Shown here: in pieces, positions 35,008 to 47,496 of the stretch
Position numbering within the stretch: the first letter of the stretch is position 1
Layout: the number at the start of each line of letters is the position of its first letter
Source of the DNA: Nissolia schottii
Lineage: Eukaryota > Streptophyta > Magnoliopsida > Fabales > Fabaceae
DNA: 64,000 nucleotides
Reading direction: 5' to 3'
Assembly: GCA_003254905.1 (NCBI GenBank)
Contig: QANU01067169.1
Location: 1 to 64,000, forward strand
Notes under the pieces: generated by a model
Databases searched by the model: none
What the model was told of the DNA's origin: nothing
The model's input: only the letters and a program-made list of their open reading frames with translations
Program-made: the position numbers and the translations under genes

Positions 35008-36956
35008 ATAATCTACAGAAGCAAATAAAGTCACTAGGTAACTTTGATATACTCTGCAAATTTTTCAAACACTATTACTCAATCATATACTATCACATAA
35101 GTAAAAAAAAATTTGATTTTTAACTTCACTACCTCAAAAGTGATGTATATATAGAAGCATGTGATATGATTTGACGACAATGTAAAACTTGTTTATACTA
35201 ACAGTATATCAAAGTTATTCACGGAAGTTATTGTAACTAGATTTAGATCCGTGCATCGAAGAAGTTACTGAAATGAATTTATGTTTTCTTATAAATATTC
35301 TTTTTTAAATGAGATAATGAGGAATGACATAATCGGTCTTAAATGAGATAGAATCAATGACCTCATAAACTCATGTGCCTCAAGAACACCCACAATCATT
35401 TGTAAAAACCTTTTGGCATTTCCTTCATTCACCTGCACAGGGAAACCACATCGTAATCAAACAATTAACATATAGCCCAAGCAAGCCATATGAATTAATA
35501 TACTAGCCTTTTTCTTCTTTTAAAATTAAAATAGGCAAATATTCCTACAGAGAAACAGAGCTCAAGTGCTCAACAACTAGTGGTGATGATAAAAAAGTCA
35601 AGGCTATCTTTCACAGGATACATATATGGGGCTTAAAATTCCTATTTGCATCTCCCTCCATGAAAAATATCGTCTCAAGTGAGAGATTCACTTTAAAAAG
35701 TAAAGTAAGTCATCTCATCATTAAATCAATACTTTAAAGATAACTCACTTTACTTTTTAAAATGAATCTCTCACAATAGTGTTCAACCACTACTTATCAA
35801 GTTAATATATTATAAATAGATTACAATTTTAAAACATACAAGAGGATAGAAATTATGAGTGGCATTATTGAGTACCTAGTACTTGCGCAAGAGAAGCTAA
35901 TGATCGTCCCATGATGTCTAAATCGAGGGTACCCCTTCTTCAACCACAAACATCAGGGGACGGGTCTCTAGCTTTCCTTGCATACGTACTACAGCTACTC
36001 AAGACCGAAAAGTGCTACTCTTTCTTGAGTACTACAACATTGCTCCTTTGTTTGGGCTACATCAATGTTCAGTTTGTATACATATCCTCACTGAGAGAGG
36101 GATACTTGGAAGAGTGTTTACGGGAGAGTGGATGAATGGAAAGAGCAGAGTTGATAAGGCTTTTAAAATTGCTATGGAGGGGAGTTGATCCCAACGTCCA
36201 ACATTTTATAGGAATTTGGTAAGAGAGCTCCAACACTTGGCCAATTAAGTTTGAGTCCTTACATCTTTGTTCATGAGTTCGATATTTTGCTTTGTGAATG
36301 GAAAAGACTTTATTGGAAGTGACATAATCACTTCGGTGATCTTGAAGTCTCGATTAACTACGGACATCTCCTATATTTTTAACTTTTGGAATTGGAGTAT
36401 ATTTGCTTTTAAATGAAAAGTAGAAGTTTTGAAAAAAGTTTATCTCGATTGAACATCATACCCTAATTAAAAGGACTAAATAAATGTTCTTATGGATTTT
36501 AGATTTAAGTTTCCTAACCAGAAAGTTTTATGAAGTGAACCAATCATATTAAAATAAATAAATTACAAGTAACAACATACGGAATAGGAGAGATTTTGTT
36601 ATGTAGGTTTTTTTTCCGTTTTCTACTACCGACTTTTTCTTGAGATATAGAGCATTTATCAATGGAACTATGTTATTTGTATTCATTTTTTTGGGTTGCT
36701 GTATCGATTCATATATCATTTATTATTGGATGATATTTCAATAGAGTGTGAAAATCATTAGAATCTTATGAAAACACAATCTTGAGATACTGAGCATTTA
36801 TAGAAACTATGTTATTTGTACTCATTTATTGTGATTCGCCATATTGATTTATTTCTCACTCAATAGTAGATGAAATGACACTTAACATTTCTTTTATCTT
36901 AATTTTTACATCAGTGACACTGGAGTTTGAACTAATAACTACATGCATACAACCTA
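35008..36956. other. Intergenic region after gene 2, no recognised gene
   Basis: It starts with the gene 2 3'UTR. At about 35900-36190 there is a GC-richer stretch with an open frame of 74 codons that I do not recognise. It might be a relic or an organelle-derived patch. The rest is AT-rich. Confidence 0.5.
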
Positions 36957-37632
36957 AGCGATCATCAGAAGAAGAATTGAGCCAAAAATTAGGATAAATT
37001 CTGGGAAAATAAGATCTCCATCGAAGAGAAGCAAATGAAAGGCTTTCATAAAAATTCTTGAAGAATCGAGAATGAAGTTTTCATTTTGTAATGTCATCAG
37101 ATTATGAATTAGTAATTGCATCAAATCTCCAAAAAAAAATCTCAATTGTTTCAAATTTTCTCTTTTTGGAATGGAATATTTATAGAATCCCATGACCAAA
37201 CCTTATTCCATGGTATTTATATAAGATTCCTCTTTGTTATTCTTACGCAAGTCCTCAAGAGGGCAGAGGCATTAGTTGATCTATTGTTTATGTTTCGTCT
37301 TTCGTTTCATTTTCATTTTTTTTTAGATATATATTAATCAATTTTGATTCTTTTCCGATCGAGATGTATGGATCCATGGCATGGATCTATGAATATAGAT
37401 CTTGTTCATGGATTGATGAAAATGTGCAAAAGCTCTATTTGCCTCTGTCATTCTATGAGTCTCTTACTTTTTGTATATGCCTTCACCACTCCCTTTCATA
37501 GCATCCACTAATTTGGAACTTAATTTGAAAGCCATATTTTGACCCCAAACGTTTTCGAGATGCCCCTAATAACCAACGAATGACAAGTGCTTTTCCTTGT
37601 GTGGATCCTATTTCAATGGGAACTGATAACTC
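36957..37632 (-). pseudogene. Plastid DNA insertion (NUPT): 3' part of rps7, spacer and 5' part of ndhB
   Basis: On the minus strand, 37640-37430 encodes [13 protein letters not shown] and [11 protein letters not shown], the C-terminal half of plastid ribosomal protein S7. After a spacer, 37100-36957 encodes [20 protein letters not shown] and [16 protein letters not shown], the N-terminus of plastid NDH subunit B. The order rps7-ndhB on one strand is that of the plastid inverted repeat. Both are truncated and carry substitutions, and rps7 loses its frame, so this is an old nuclear copy without function. The left edge lies just after the LLLMI codons; the right edge meets a solo LTR. Confidence 0.88.
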
Positions 37633-38557
37633 TTGTAACACCCCAATTTTCCCTTTAGCAAGACTTCGCAAAATTCATAAATTCGCCTAATTAAAAGTAT
37701 AATAGAGACGATTATTTGGATTGGAAAAATTATTTATAAGATTTACTTCCCTTAAACGCCAGTCAAAATAACTGTTTCACGATCTTGCGGAATACTGCGA
37801 AATCCATGCCAATTTTTGGTCAATACTGGAATCTCGTTAGGTGCCAAATCGATCAGTAAAATATACACTTACGGAAATAAATTCTCGAATACCTTGCCTT
37901 GGCATACCATCCTGACCAGGAAAATTCGTAGATCATGGATATGTGTTCAGAATATTTTTAAGATATCCGTACACGGGCGAATAACGACCAAACGCGATCA
38001 AACATGATCGAAACTGGACAAGAGGCCCTGATATTTATCCTAAGGCTTAGATATTTATATAAAATAATAATATAATAATAATAATATATATAATTAATTA
38101 ATAAAAGGCATGGGGGGGGCACGGCTATAAATAGCCCCCTATAGCCAGAAGCAATTGCTTCATTTTTCCTCAATTTCTAAAATTTCTAGTCGTGTTTGTG
38201 CACATCGCTGAAACATTGCCGGACTCCAGAAAAAATTCTAGGAGCACACCATCGTGAGGAGAATATTACCCACATTAACTCTACCAGCTCAGAATTTTCT
38301 TTGGAAGTGGGTAACCCCAAGCCCACTGTCTATGTAGATTTCTATGTGATTTTATATGTGTATTTTTGTGTATCTGACTTTGAAAACATTATGTGAAAAA
38401 TAGGTAGATCATGCTGTGAAAGTAGTTTTGAGTAGTTTTACAATAGGAAAGTATAACTGTACCTGTTGGATCATAGGGAAAATATATTTGAAGTTACAGG
38501 GGAAAGCCTTGCGAGAAATTGTGGAAAATCACACTACGGATGAGTTTATAACATAGT

Positions 38558-38661
38558 CATTCGAATGACTCCCCCATAGTCATTCGAATGACATTCCATT
38601 TTTACAAACCAAGAGCTAAGTTTTCGAGACATTCGAATGATTAAGCTTTGTCATTCGAATG
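38558..38661. repeat. Four copies of the palindrome CATTCGAATG inside the solo LTR
   Basis: The 10-bp perfect palindrome CATTCGAATG occurs at 38558-38567, 38581-38590, 38630-38639 and 38652-38661. In three copies it is extended to TCATTCGAATGA. Such clustering is far from chance and resembles a repeated protein-binding site in an LTR promoter region. Confidence 0.85.
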
Positions 38662-38969
38662 ATCACTGAAGAACTTGAGTTTTAAACTTTTGTATGTGTT
38701 CCAACAAGTATAGACACGTGTACCGTTGTGTATGAAAGCATGCATCATGAGGAATCGGCCGTCATATGACTTAGGACGACCGTAGATAACTAGAAGTTGT
38801 CACTTAACGTTTAAAAAAGATCATAACTGAAACAATGACATGTCTTATGAGGCTCTGACCCCAGAGGACCCAGTGTGCCTTAAAGAACGTAGTTATATGA
38901 TTAGGATTATCCCTTCTCTTGGCACGTCCAATGGACAAGCCCCTCACCAGGTTAGCAAGATGGATTGGT

Positions 38970-39215
38970 TATTAAAACGCAGGCACATGCCTGACTACGA
39001 TACCACGGGCACAGGCCTGAGTTTACGAATACAGGAACAAGCCTGACTATGAAGGCACAAGCCTTACCATGATGAGAACAGGCATAGGCCTGACGCAAGA
39101 ATGGGCCCCATTCAAAGAATAAGCAAAGTAACGTGAGGTCAAGTCACAGGGCTGACCTGGTCGAGTCACAGGGCCGGCCCACGAGTCCACACCTGATCGA
39201 GTCACAGGTCCGATC
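38970..39215. repeat. Short degenerate tandem repeats in the solo LTR
   Basis: About five units of 21-28 bp share the core 'ggcacaggcctga' (for example 'aggcacatgcctga' and 'aggcataggcctga') at 38977-39085. Three units then share 'gtcacagggc' at 39140-39212. The cores are partly palindromic. Confidence 0.6.
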
Positions 39216-40416
39216 CCTCGCCATCCCCTCAGTTGGGTGGTTATACCTATCGTTGCTCGATGTCTTCCTCCTATGAGCTTTACGTAGCTAGCTACCACAC
39301 CTGTCAAGAGCGATACCGGGTCGTCAATGATAGGGAACGCAAGTAGGTTGTAGTCGTCGGCCATGGTTACAAAGGTGGAAGGACTATATACCAAGAAGGA
39401 TGCAGCCACAAGGCTCGTAAGAGAACTCCAAGATTCCCCCTTATGCATGATATAAATGTCTATATGTATAAGTATGTATGTATGTATAAGCATGTAAGGA
39501 GGTATGCATGTATAAGCACGAGAACCTATAAATAGGTAAGCAAGATTAGATTACCCGATTACCTAGTAACATAGATAAAGCTGCTCAGGATTAGAATGAC
39601 TAATAACAATAATCGGTAATGGTCTTAGTATACATGTACACCTAGAGATCCCCTAAGCGGCCTGGAGTGTAACCGAGGAAAATGCGAGACCCTAGTGCTA
39701 AGGTTTTCCCCCAAGAGAACAGATTAAGCAGGAGTTTTACCAAGGGCTAAGTGATAGACGTTCCAGTTAGCTCTTAGATTTTGAAGGCACGTAGTATATT
39801 TTGATGAACTTGATAAATGTATATTATTTATTGTAATAACTATATGACTTATTATGAATGTATATGATGGACCGCATAAATGTTTACTTATCCGCTGTTG
39901 ATAACAAACTATTCCCCACTAAGCCTAAAGGACTTTATCGCTTGTATTAATTGTTCTTCCCACACACGACTCATATCTTATGGAATAATCTATGCAAAGA
40001 AAAAGTTGAAAATCGGTCCCTATTTTCCTAAGCAAGTATTTCGAAAGATAATAACGAACTATAAGTATTCCCACTAAGTAATAAACAACCTAGTGAGCAT
40101 TGCGTATAACTTAAGCATAAGCAGTTAGCTAGGGTGTTTCAACTCTCCAATGAGATTTATCTTTGTTTGGTTTTCATATATTTTTAGGACTAAGTCATTG
40201 CATTTTCCATAAGTTAGCATCATATTTTGAACATTTTTTAGTAAAGACTGTTTTCATAGTGAACAATCAAATTCATGAATTTTAGGCATCGTTGTAGGTT
40301 TGTTAGTGGCTTTTCAGGTCCCCAAGACCCTAGGAACAAGTATGGAAGGCAAGAAGCAACCCAGGAGCACAAGCCAAGCCAAAAGAAGGGTAAAATAGCC
40401 AAACCAGTAGATCTGA

Positions 40417-40585
40417 CGCTCAGGCTGCACCTGGTGGTCGATCTCCACGAAGATATAAGCTAGAAGCTTATTCCTTGAGGTTGGCGACCGGGCGCTACAT
40501 CTGGCGCTCGGTCTTTGTGAAGACAGAAGCGATAAGCTTATCTAGAGAAGTTAGCAACTAAGCACTGGGTCGTATTTGACGAGTG
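40417..40585. repeat. Degenerate ~72-bp tandem repeat
   Basis: Two units and part of a third share the order 'gcgct...ctggcgctcggtct', 'gtgaagacagaag', 'ataagctta' and 'gaagttagc'. The block is GC-rich and lies upstream of a 'gttataaaaggggg' TATA-like motif (about 40630), so it may be the U3 of another LTR. Confidence 0.5.
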
Positions 40586-40689
40586 ATTCTGATGCATTTT
40601 TTGCCCTGTAACATAAAGGGGAGTCCTATGTTATAAAAGGGGGGCTAAGAAACACGAAGGACTATCATCTAGACAATAGGAAAGTCAGC

Positions 40690-43600
40690 CAAGCCTTCTG
40701 ATACTAAGCAGAAATAAGACAAGAAAGATAAGAACAGTCCAAGGTGCTCCAAGTGTGGTTGTCGTGGTCATACCATCACACAATGCTACAAGATCATTGG
40801 TTATCCACCGAATTATGTAAGAAATAAGAATTCTTATTCTGTTCATCATGTTTCAAATAACTCTGCTGTTGTCGCTGTAAATTAACAAGATACAATTCTG
40901 TTGCTGCTGATTCTCAGCATGATGTTCCCTTCATTGAAGGCTAAATCCAACAGCTGATGTCTCTTTTAAATGCTCAATCATGCCACCCTGCAATGGAGGT
41001 AAGTGCTTTTGTGGTTTCAGGTATGGTTTTCTCCACTTGTCACTTCAAATCAGTTAATGTTGCAAGTGCATGGATTTTGGACAGTGGTGCTACATCTCAT
41101 ATTGCATCATCACTGAGTTTGTTTAAGACTCATTCAAACATACACAATTCATTTGTCAAACTACCTAATGGTGAATCGTTGCCTGTTCATGCCATTGGGA
41201 AAGTACAAGTCAATTCCAACTCAATTCTCACAGATGTATTATTTGTACCTCACTTCCATGCTAATCTGATTTCTGTTTCTCATTTAACAAAACAACAATC
41301 ATGTTTAACTCATTTGATGCACAATTCTGTATAATTCAGGACCTAAAGTCTCTGAAAGTGATTGGTAGGGTAGCTTGCTTGGTGGATTGTATATTCTAAA
41401 GCAAGAGGAATTTGTTGATGCTATTATTCCTGCTATCAAATCAGCACATGTAAATTATGTTTCAGTAGCTACTTGGTATGCTAGACTAGGCCATAGTTTT
41501 GATAAAGTTCTATTAGACCTCATTAGTTTCATTTCCTTGCCAAATTAATTCTCCAATCATGCTTGTAACATTTGTCCACTTGCCAAATTTAGGAGACTTT
41601 CATTTGTTTCAAATAACCACTTGTCCAAAAATCCTTTTGATTTGATACATTGTGAAATTTGGGGACCATATCATGCTCCCACTTATAATAGAAAGAGATA
41701 CTTTCTTACTATTATTGATGATTACACACGTTTTACTTGGACTTATCTACTGCAATTAAAGTCTGAGGCTTCTGTTGTTTTGATGAATTTTTTTCTCCTT
41801 GGTTGAGACACAATTCAATACTAAAATCAAACAATTAAGATAAGATAATGCAAAGGAATTGGCTATTACTCATCTTCTCCAAAATAAGGAAGTGCTCCAT
41901 CAATTCTCTTGTGTGGAAAGACCACAGCAGAACTCTGTAGTTGAGAGAAAGCATCGACACTTGCTAAATATTGCAAGGAGTTTGTTCTTTCAGTCCAAGT
42001 TACCACTTTCATTCTTGGGGAATGCATTGCCACTACAACTTTCATTATTGCCTTCACCAATCCTACAACATAAGTCACCATGCCAATTGTTGTATCAACA
42101 AGCTCCAAGATATGAGAATTTGAGGATATTTGGATGTCTGTGTTATGCCTCAACATTACCTTCCTCAAGGACCAAGTTTTCACCTAGAGAAACTCCTCCT
42201 TGTGTCTTTGTTGGTTACCCCATTGGCTATAAGGGTTACAAATTGTACAAATTGGACAACAGACAATTTATTATCAGCAGAGATGTCTAGTTCCATGGGA
42301 TATTTTTCCTTTCAAACTCCAATCTCATTTGTAGGATCAACCTGAGATGTTTTCTGATGTTGTCTTGCCATTTCCAACTACTGATTTGCCATTACAAGTT
42401 CATAATTTCCCAACTGTTGCAATAGATGCTGATGTTAATTCAATCTCATTTGCTCCAGAATCAACCATATCTCTGGTGCAGCAAATTAGGTCAGGTAGGA
42501 CTATCAAAACCCTTTCATACCTTCAGGATTATGCTTGTCATGCTGCCAAGTATCCTATTACAAATCATGTATCTTACCATAGGCTTAGTGCAAACTACAA
42601 GGCCTTTGTGTGTTAAGTCAATTCATTTTTTAAACCATCCGTTTATCATCAGGCTGTCAAATTCCCTTAGTGGCAACAAGCAAAGCAGGAAGAATTGCCA
42701 ACCATGGAAAACAACAAAACCTGGTCTGTTGTCACACTTCCTCCTGGACAGTATCCAATAGGTTGCAGATGGATTTATAAGGTAAAATATTAACCTACTG
42801 GAGAGGTGGACAAATATAAATCAAGGTTGGTTACCAAGGGATACACACAACAAGCAAGGACTGATTTCATGGATACTTTTTCTCATGTTGCTAAGCTTAC
42901 AACAGTAAGAGTTCTTCTCAGCATTGAGCTGTACAAAATTAGTCCCTCCTTCAATTAGACATCAACAATGTCTTTTTGAATGGTGATCTCTTTGAGGAAG
43001 TATACATGGATTTACCTCTAGGATATCAAGTAAAAGGGGAAAATGAACACTTAGTATGCAAGCTACACAAGTCAATCTATGGACTAAGTCAAGCATCAAG
43101 GCAATGGTTTCACAAGTTTTCCACCAACCTAATCACAGGAGGACTTATTCAATCAAAAAATGATTACTCACTGTTTCATTCCGGAGTTGGTGCAAACTTG
43201 ATTGTCTTACTTGTTTATGTGGATGATATTATCATTGCTAGCCCTTTTCTTGATAGAATTGATGTTGTTCAACAGCAACTTCAGTCATGGTTCAAACTTA
43301 AAGTGATTATGATTTGAAATATTTTCTTGGCTTGGATATTGCTAGGTCCCCGAAGGGAATATGCTTAAGTCAACACAAGTATGCCTTGTCCTTGCTTGAA
43401 GAAACAAATTTTATGGATGCAAAGCCAGCTACCTTGCCTATGGAACCTAACCTGAAACTGAGTTCCACTGATGGAGAATTGGTTGAGGATGTTTCTCTAT
43501 ATCGAAGGCTTATCGGCATGCTCATATACCTAACCATTTCAAGGCCAAAAATTACTTTTGTTGTTAATAAGCTAAGTCAATTTATGGCCTCACCACGAGT

Positions 43601-44430
43601 TCCTCATCTCCATGTTGTTCATCACTTGATGAGGTATATCAGGGGAACTCCTGGCCGTGGTGTTTTCTTCAACTCTTAGTCATCCTTGACTATCAAAGCT
43701 TATGCAGATGTAGATTGGGGGAGCTGCCCTGATACTAGACGATCCACCACTGGTTTTTGTGTTTTTTTAGGAGTTTCCTTGGTTTCTTGGAAGTCTCAGA
43801 AGCAGGCCACAATCTCCAAATCATCAGCAGAAGTAGAGTATAGAGCATTATCTGCTATAGCCAGTGAAGTCACTTGGCATACTGCATTGCTTCAGGATTT
43901 TGAAGTCTCTTATACAACTATCATGGTGTTTTGTGACAACCAAGCTATAATTCACATTGCCACTAACCCTTCCTTCCATGAGCGATCTAAGCATATAGAG
44001 ATTGATTGCCACTTTGTGCGTGAGAAAGTTAATTCGGGTTTGATTGTTCTTACACATGTCAAAGGCAAGTTTCAATTGGCGGATTTTCTCACCAAAGTCT
44101 TGCCAGCTATACAGTTCAATAGCCTATTGTCCAAGTTGGGTTTACTTGATCTATATCTTCCAACTTGAGGGGGGTATTAGATTACTTGAAACACAAGTAA
44201 GTTATGAAGCATGAGTAAAACATGCTAAATTAGTTAGAATTTAGTTTTGACAGCAAACAAGTTAGTTAGTTGAATTCAGTTAGAAAGGAGTTAGTCCTCT
44301 CATTGATTGTATATATAGTGTATCCAAGTAATGAAACTCTCAATCACACTCAATCATCTCCATTTTTCTTTTCTGTTTTCTCGTTCACTTTCTCTGTTCC
44401 TTGCTGATATGCTTTCTGCATATTCAGTAT
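40690..44430 (+). mobile_element. Copia retrotransposon, 5'-truncated, with 3' LTR
   Basis: Parts in order on the plus strand: gag zinc knuckle (about 40740, CSKCGCRGHTITQC), protease (WILDSGATSHIASS, 41070), integrase (about 41620-42290), reverse transcriptase (42700-43320 with YVDD near 43215) and RNase H (43320-44168). A polypurine tract at 44168-44174 leads to a 3' LTR starting TATTAGATTAC and ending around 44420. The matching 5' LTR was not found. The element is a fossil with several breaks. Confidence 0.85.
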
Positions 44431-46408
44431 GCACAGTGCATAGTTACACATCTTAATACCATCAAAGCAGCAAATGACAAGTTCCAAGGCAACATTAAGA
44501 TCGAAATTAATCAAGTGCATCGAAGGCAACATATCTAAGACTTAGAAATTCTTCAAGTTGCAAATGAAGAAGGCTCGAAGCATATAACTCGAAGGAAAGG
44601 CAAGAGGTCATTGATTAAAGGATTTGAACCGTGGGTGGTTACTAAATGAAGCAAAGTAGCAATTACGTACTTTTAAAGACACGTGCAAGTGCCGAAGACA
44701 ATGAAACTTGTAACTTCTAGTAACCGACACACAAGAGAAAACTGAGTGTTTTATTCTCATTTTCTTTCTAGCAATTTCCCTTTACTTGCTTTCTTCAATT
44801 TCTGTGCCTTTCACATTTCAACTTAGTGTAATTTTATTGTCCAGTATCTTCTCTCTTCGCATCTCGTTCTTTTACTACACTTAATTATCTTCTTCTCATC
44901 TTTAATTTTCTCATCTCTTACTTTTAGTTAATTTCTTTTCAATTTCTGCTTCTTCTAATCTTCTTCCCTTTCTTTGGTTTTGTTATTTTAATTTGTTCTT
45001 AATTTCTCATCTTGTTCTTCTTCCTTTCTTATTCTCCTATTTTCATAATCATCTTATCTATTATTTATTATAGGTTTAGTTGACTGTCATAAGTGTTATC
45101 AATAACAAATTTGTTCTCTTATTTTTTTATCTTGTTATTTCTTTCTCATTTGCTTCTATTTTTTTACTAATTTATCTACTGTCAGATTCCTAAGAATTTA
45201 CAAAAAAAGAGGTGTTTCCACTCCCTAAATTGAGATCGTGAAACAAAATTGGTTCATATTTATTTGTTTTATTAAAAAAAAACCAGTTAAACAATGTGTT
45301 TGAGTGAGACCCTATTGCCCGCAGATTCGAAGGATTCTTTTCCGTTCTCATGGAACAGAAAAGTCTTAGCCTTTGATGTAAATTACTAATCATCGATCAG
45401 ATTGTCGTTATAAATGACAGAGGTATTTTTTTCCCTTGTGAATTGGAATCTTCTCTGGGTCTTGCTAGCTGTTGATGTATAATTGTTGCCAAGAAGGATT
45501 GGCTTTTTGAACATTCACAATTCACATCTGGGTATTATCACCACCATCACTAGGCCATTGCAAGTGCGGTGAGAATGTGGTGGCAGTGGCGATGACAGTA
45601 AAATGAGTGGTGGTTTTGGGGGAGCGGAAGAGGAAAAGACTAGAGGATGGTGATGGTATTTTAGATATTTTATTTTAATATTTTATTATTTTATTTTATT
45701 TTATTTTAATTTTGATGTGTGAAATTTTTTTTTCAATCGTTCAGATTCAGATCTTGTTATATGGATGGAAGGGTTGATTGAGAGAATTGTAATAGTTTAA
45801 GACTTTAATTTAGAGAAATAAAAGTTTAAGGTATTTATGTTCAACTCCCTTAAATTTTAAGGGGTTTGAATGCTCTTTTTCTTAAAATAAATAAATCAAA
45901 AGCCTTCATAAATATATTAATGAACGTATCTTTTTATAAGTTAATAATATTTATATTTTAGTTTTTCAATAAAATTAATTAATATAATATAAATTAAAGT
46001 TAATAATATCTTAAATCTTCCAAGTATAAAATATATTTATAATAATTTAATTTTTAACTTATTTATGAAATAATTTTTTTTGCAAAGTAAAATATTGTAT
46101 TAATTAATTTGAACAAAACAAGAGATCTTTGTCAACTTAATTTTTTAATATATACACACACAGAAAAATTTAAAGTTGGTAAAGTTTGGTAACAAACGTG
46201 TAGTTAAATTTTATTGACTAAAAATAAAAATAATTAATCTATATAATGTTGAGATTATTTTGACTTAATTTTGATATGGTTTGGATTAATTATCACATCT
46301 TAAATGTTTGGATATGACTATATCACAAGGAAAATTATGTAAATGCATTTTGCATTCAATTTAATCAATACAGTACAACATACTAAAACTATTTACAAAG
46401 GCTCTATG
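44431..46408. other. Intergenic, AT-rich, no gene seen
   Basis: Pyrimidine-rich stretches (44740-45180) and AT-rich sequence fill this block. One minus-strand open frame at 45190-45393 is not recognisable. No host exon or complete mobile element was found. Confidence 0.55.
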
Positions 46409-46747
46409 TGTAACAGTCTGGCTACCCACTAGCAAGATATTGTCTGCTTTGGCCCCTCTGTGGCCTCACGGTTTTGCTTCTCCCCCCTCACAGGGAAAAA
46501 CGCGTCTTGCTAAAGGGAGGTATCCACACCCTTATAAGGCATGCTTCGTTCTCCTCCCTAACCGATGTGGGACCTTGGGAACATCCCACCCCCCTCACAG
46601 GGACTCCAGCCGCCCCCGACAGGCACATCGGCTCGTGCCCTAGCTCTAATACCATTGTAACAGTCTAGCTACCTGCTAGCAAGATATTGTCCGCTTTGGC
46701 CCTTCTGTGGCCTCACGGTTTTGCTTCTCCCCCCTTACAGGGGAAAA
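46409..46747 (-). mobile_element. TRIM-like LTR element, right LTR cut at an assembly N
   Basis: A 175-bp repeat (46409-46583) starts TGTAACAGTCTGGC and ends GGGAACA. A second copy starts at 46656 and breaks off at the N at 46748. Between them the minus strand has TGGTATTAGAGCT, an initiator-Met tRNA primer site, next to the right LTR, and a polypurine tract GTGAGGGGGGTGGG next to the left. The LTR carries 'gtctgctttggcccctctg' and 'cctcacggttttg', phrases widespread in plant TRIMs. No coding capacity. Confidence 0.75.
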
Positions 46748-47458
46748 NCATGTCGCGTCAGCACCATTAGTGGTCACGTCAACGAAGTCAACTCCTATCT
46801 AGCTCTAGCGACTAAAAACAAACTTTCAATTTTCGCAGGGACTAAAATTTTCATAGAGACTAAAACCAAATTTTCAAATTTTACAGGAACTAAAAACATA
46901 ATTAATCCTTAATTTATTAATCCTAATTCCTTCATCAAGCCAATGCTTAACTTGAGTATTCTGTTCTCATGATGAATTTAATATTAACTATAAATAATTC
47001 AAAATTTACTATTGGTTTTACTACTGCTAACAATTCCTTCCAATTTGAATGATACTTACTTTAACTTTCATTAAATTTTCCACTAACATTTCATTTTCTT
47101 TTTCATGATATAATGTTTTTCCCCAATAATTTTTTGAGACATCTATATAAATTATCCATTTTATTTTTTCTATACTCGAGATAGTTAATATTGGTAATTT
47201 ATGATATAATTGCTGAATCTGATTCACAATTTCTTATGTTTCTTTGTTCCATGTCCACCTAGTTTTTTCTCTTGCTAGTTTAGATATTTTAAAAGTTAAT
47301 TTTGGTAAGTGTGGATTATAATTCCTTGCTTGATTTACTAATTCTAGAAATGATTGTAATTCCTTTTTATCTTTTATTTTTGGAAATTCTAACACTTTCT
47401 TACTTATATGTTCTTGTTCGGCATACCCGTACCCCTATTTTTCAAAAAATCTCGTATG

Positions 47459-47496
<38 letters not shown>

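Larger units (their letters stand above)
37636..40141. mobile_element. 2.5-kb solo LTR of a Ty3-gypsy element with 5-bp target-site duplication
   Basis: The block starts TGTAACACCCCAATTTTCC and ends CTAGGGTGTTTCA, tips that are near-perfect inverted copies, as in Tekay-like chromovirus LTRs. ACTCT precedes the start and follows the end. No internal gag-pol sequence is present, so it is a solo LTR, though short open frames inside are not meaningful. It contains palindromic motif clusters (38558-38661) and short degenerate tandem repeats (38970-39215). Its left edge coincides with the end of the plastid insertion. Confidence 0.75.

Noticed and set aside
35911-36135. 74-codon open frame in the intergenic region
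   Set aside because: No family resemblance, no splice context; noted only as a GC-richer patch.
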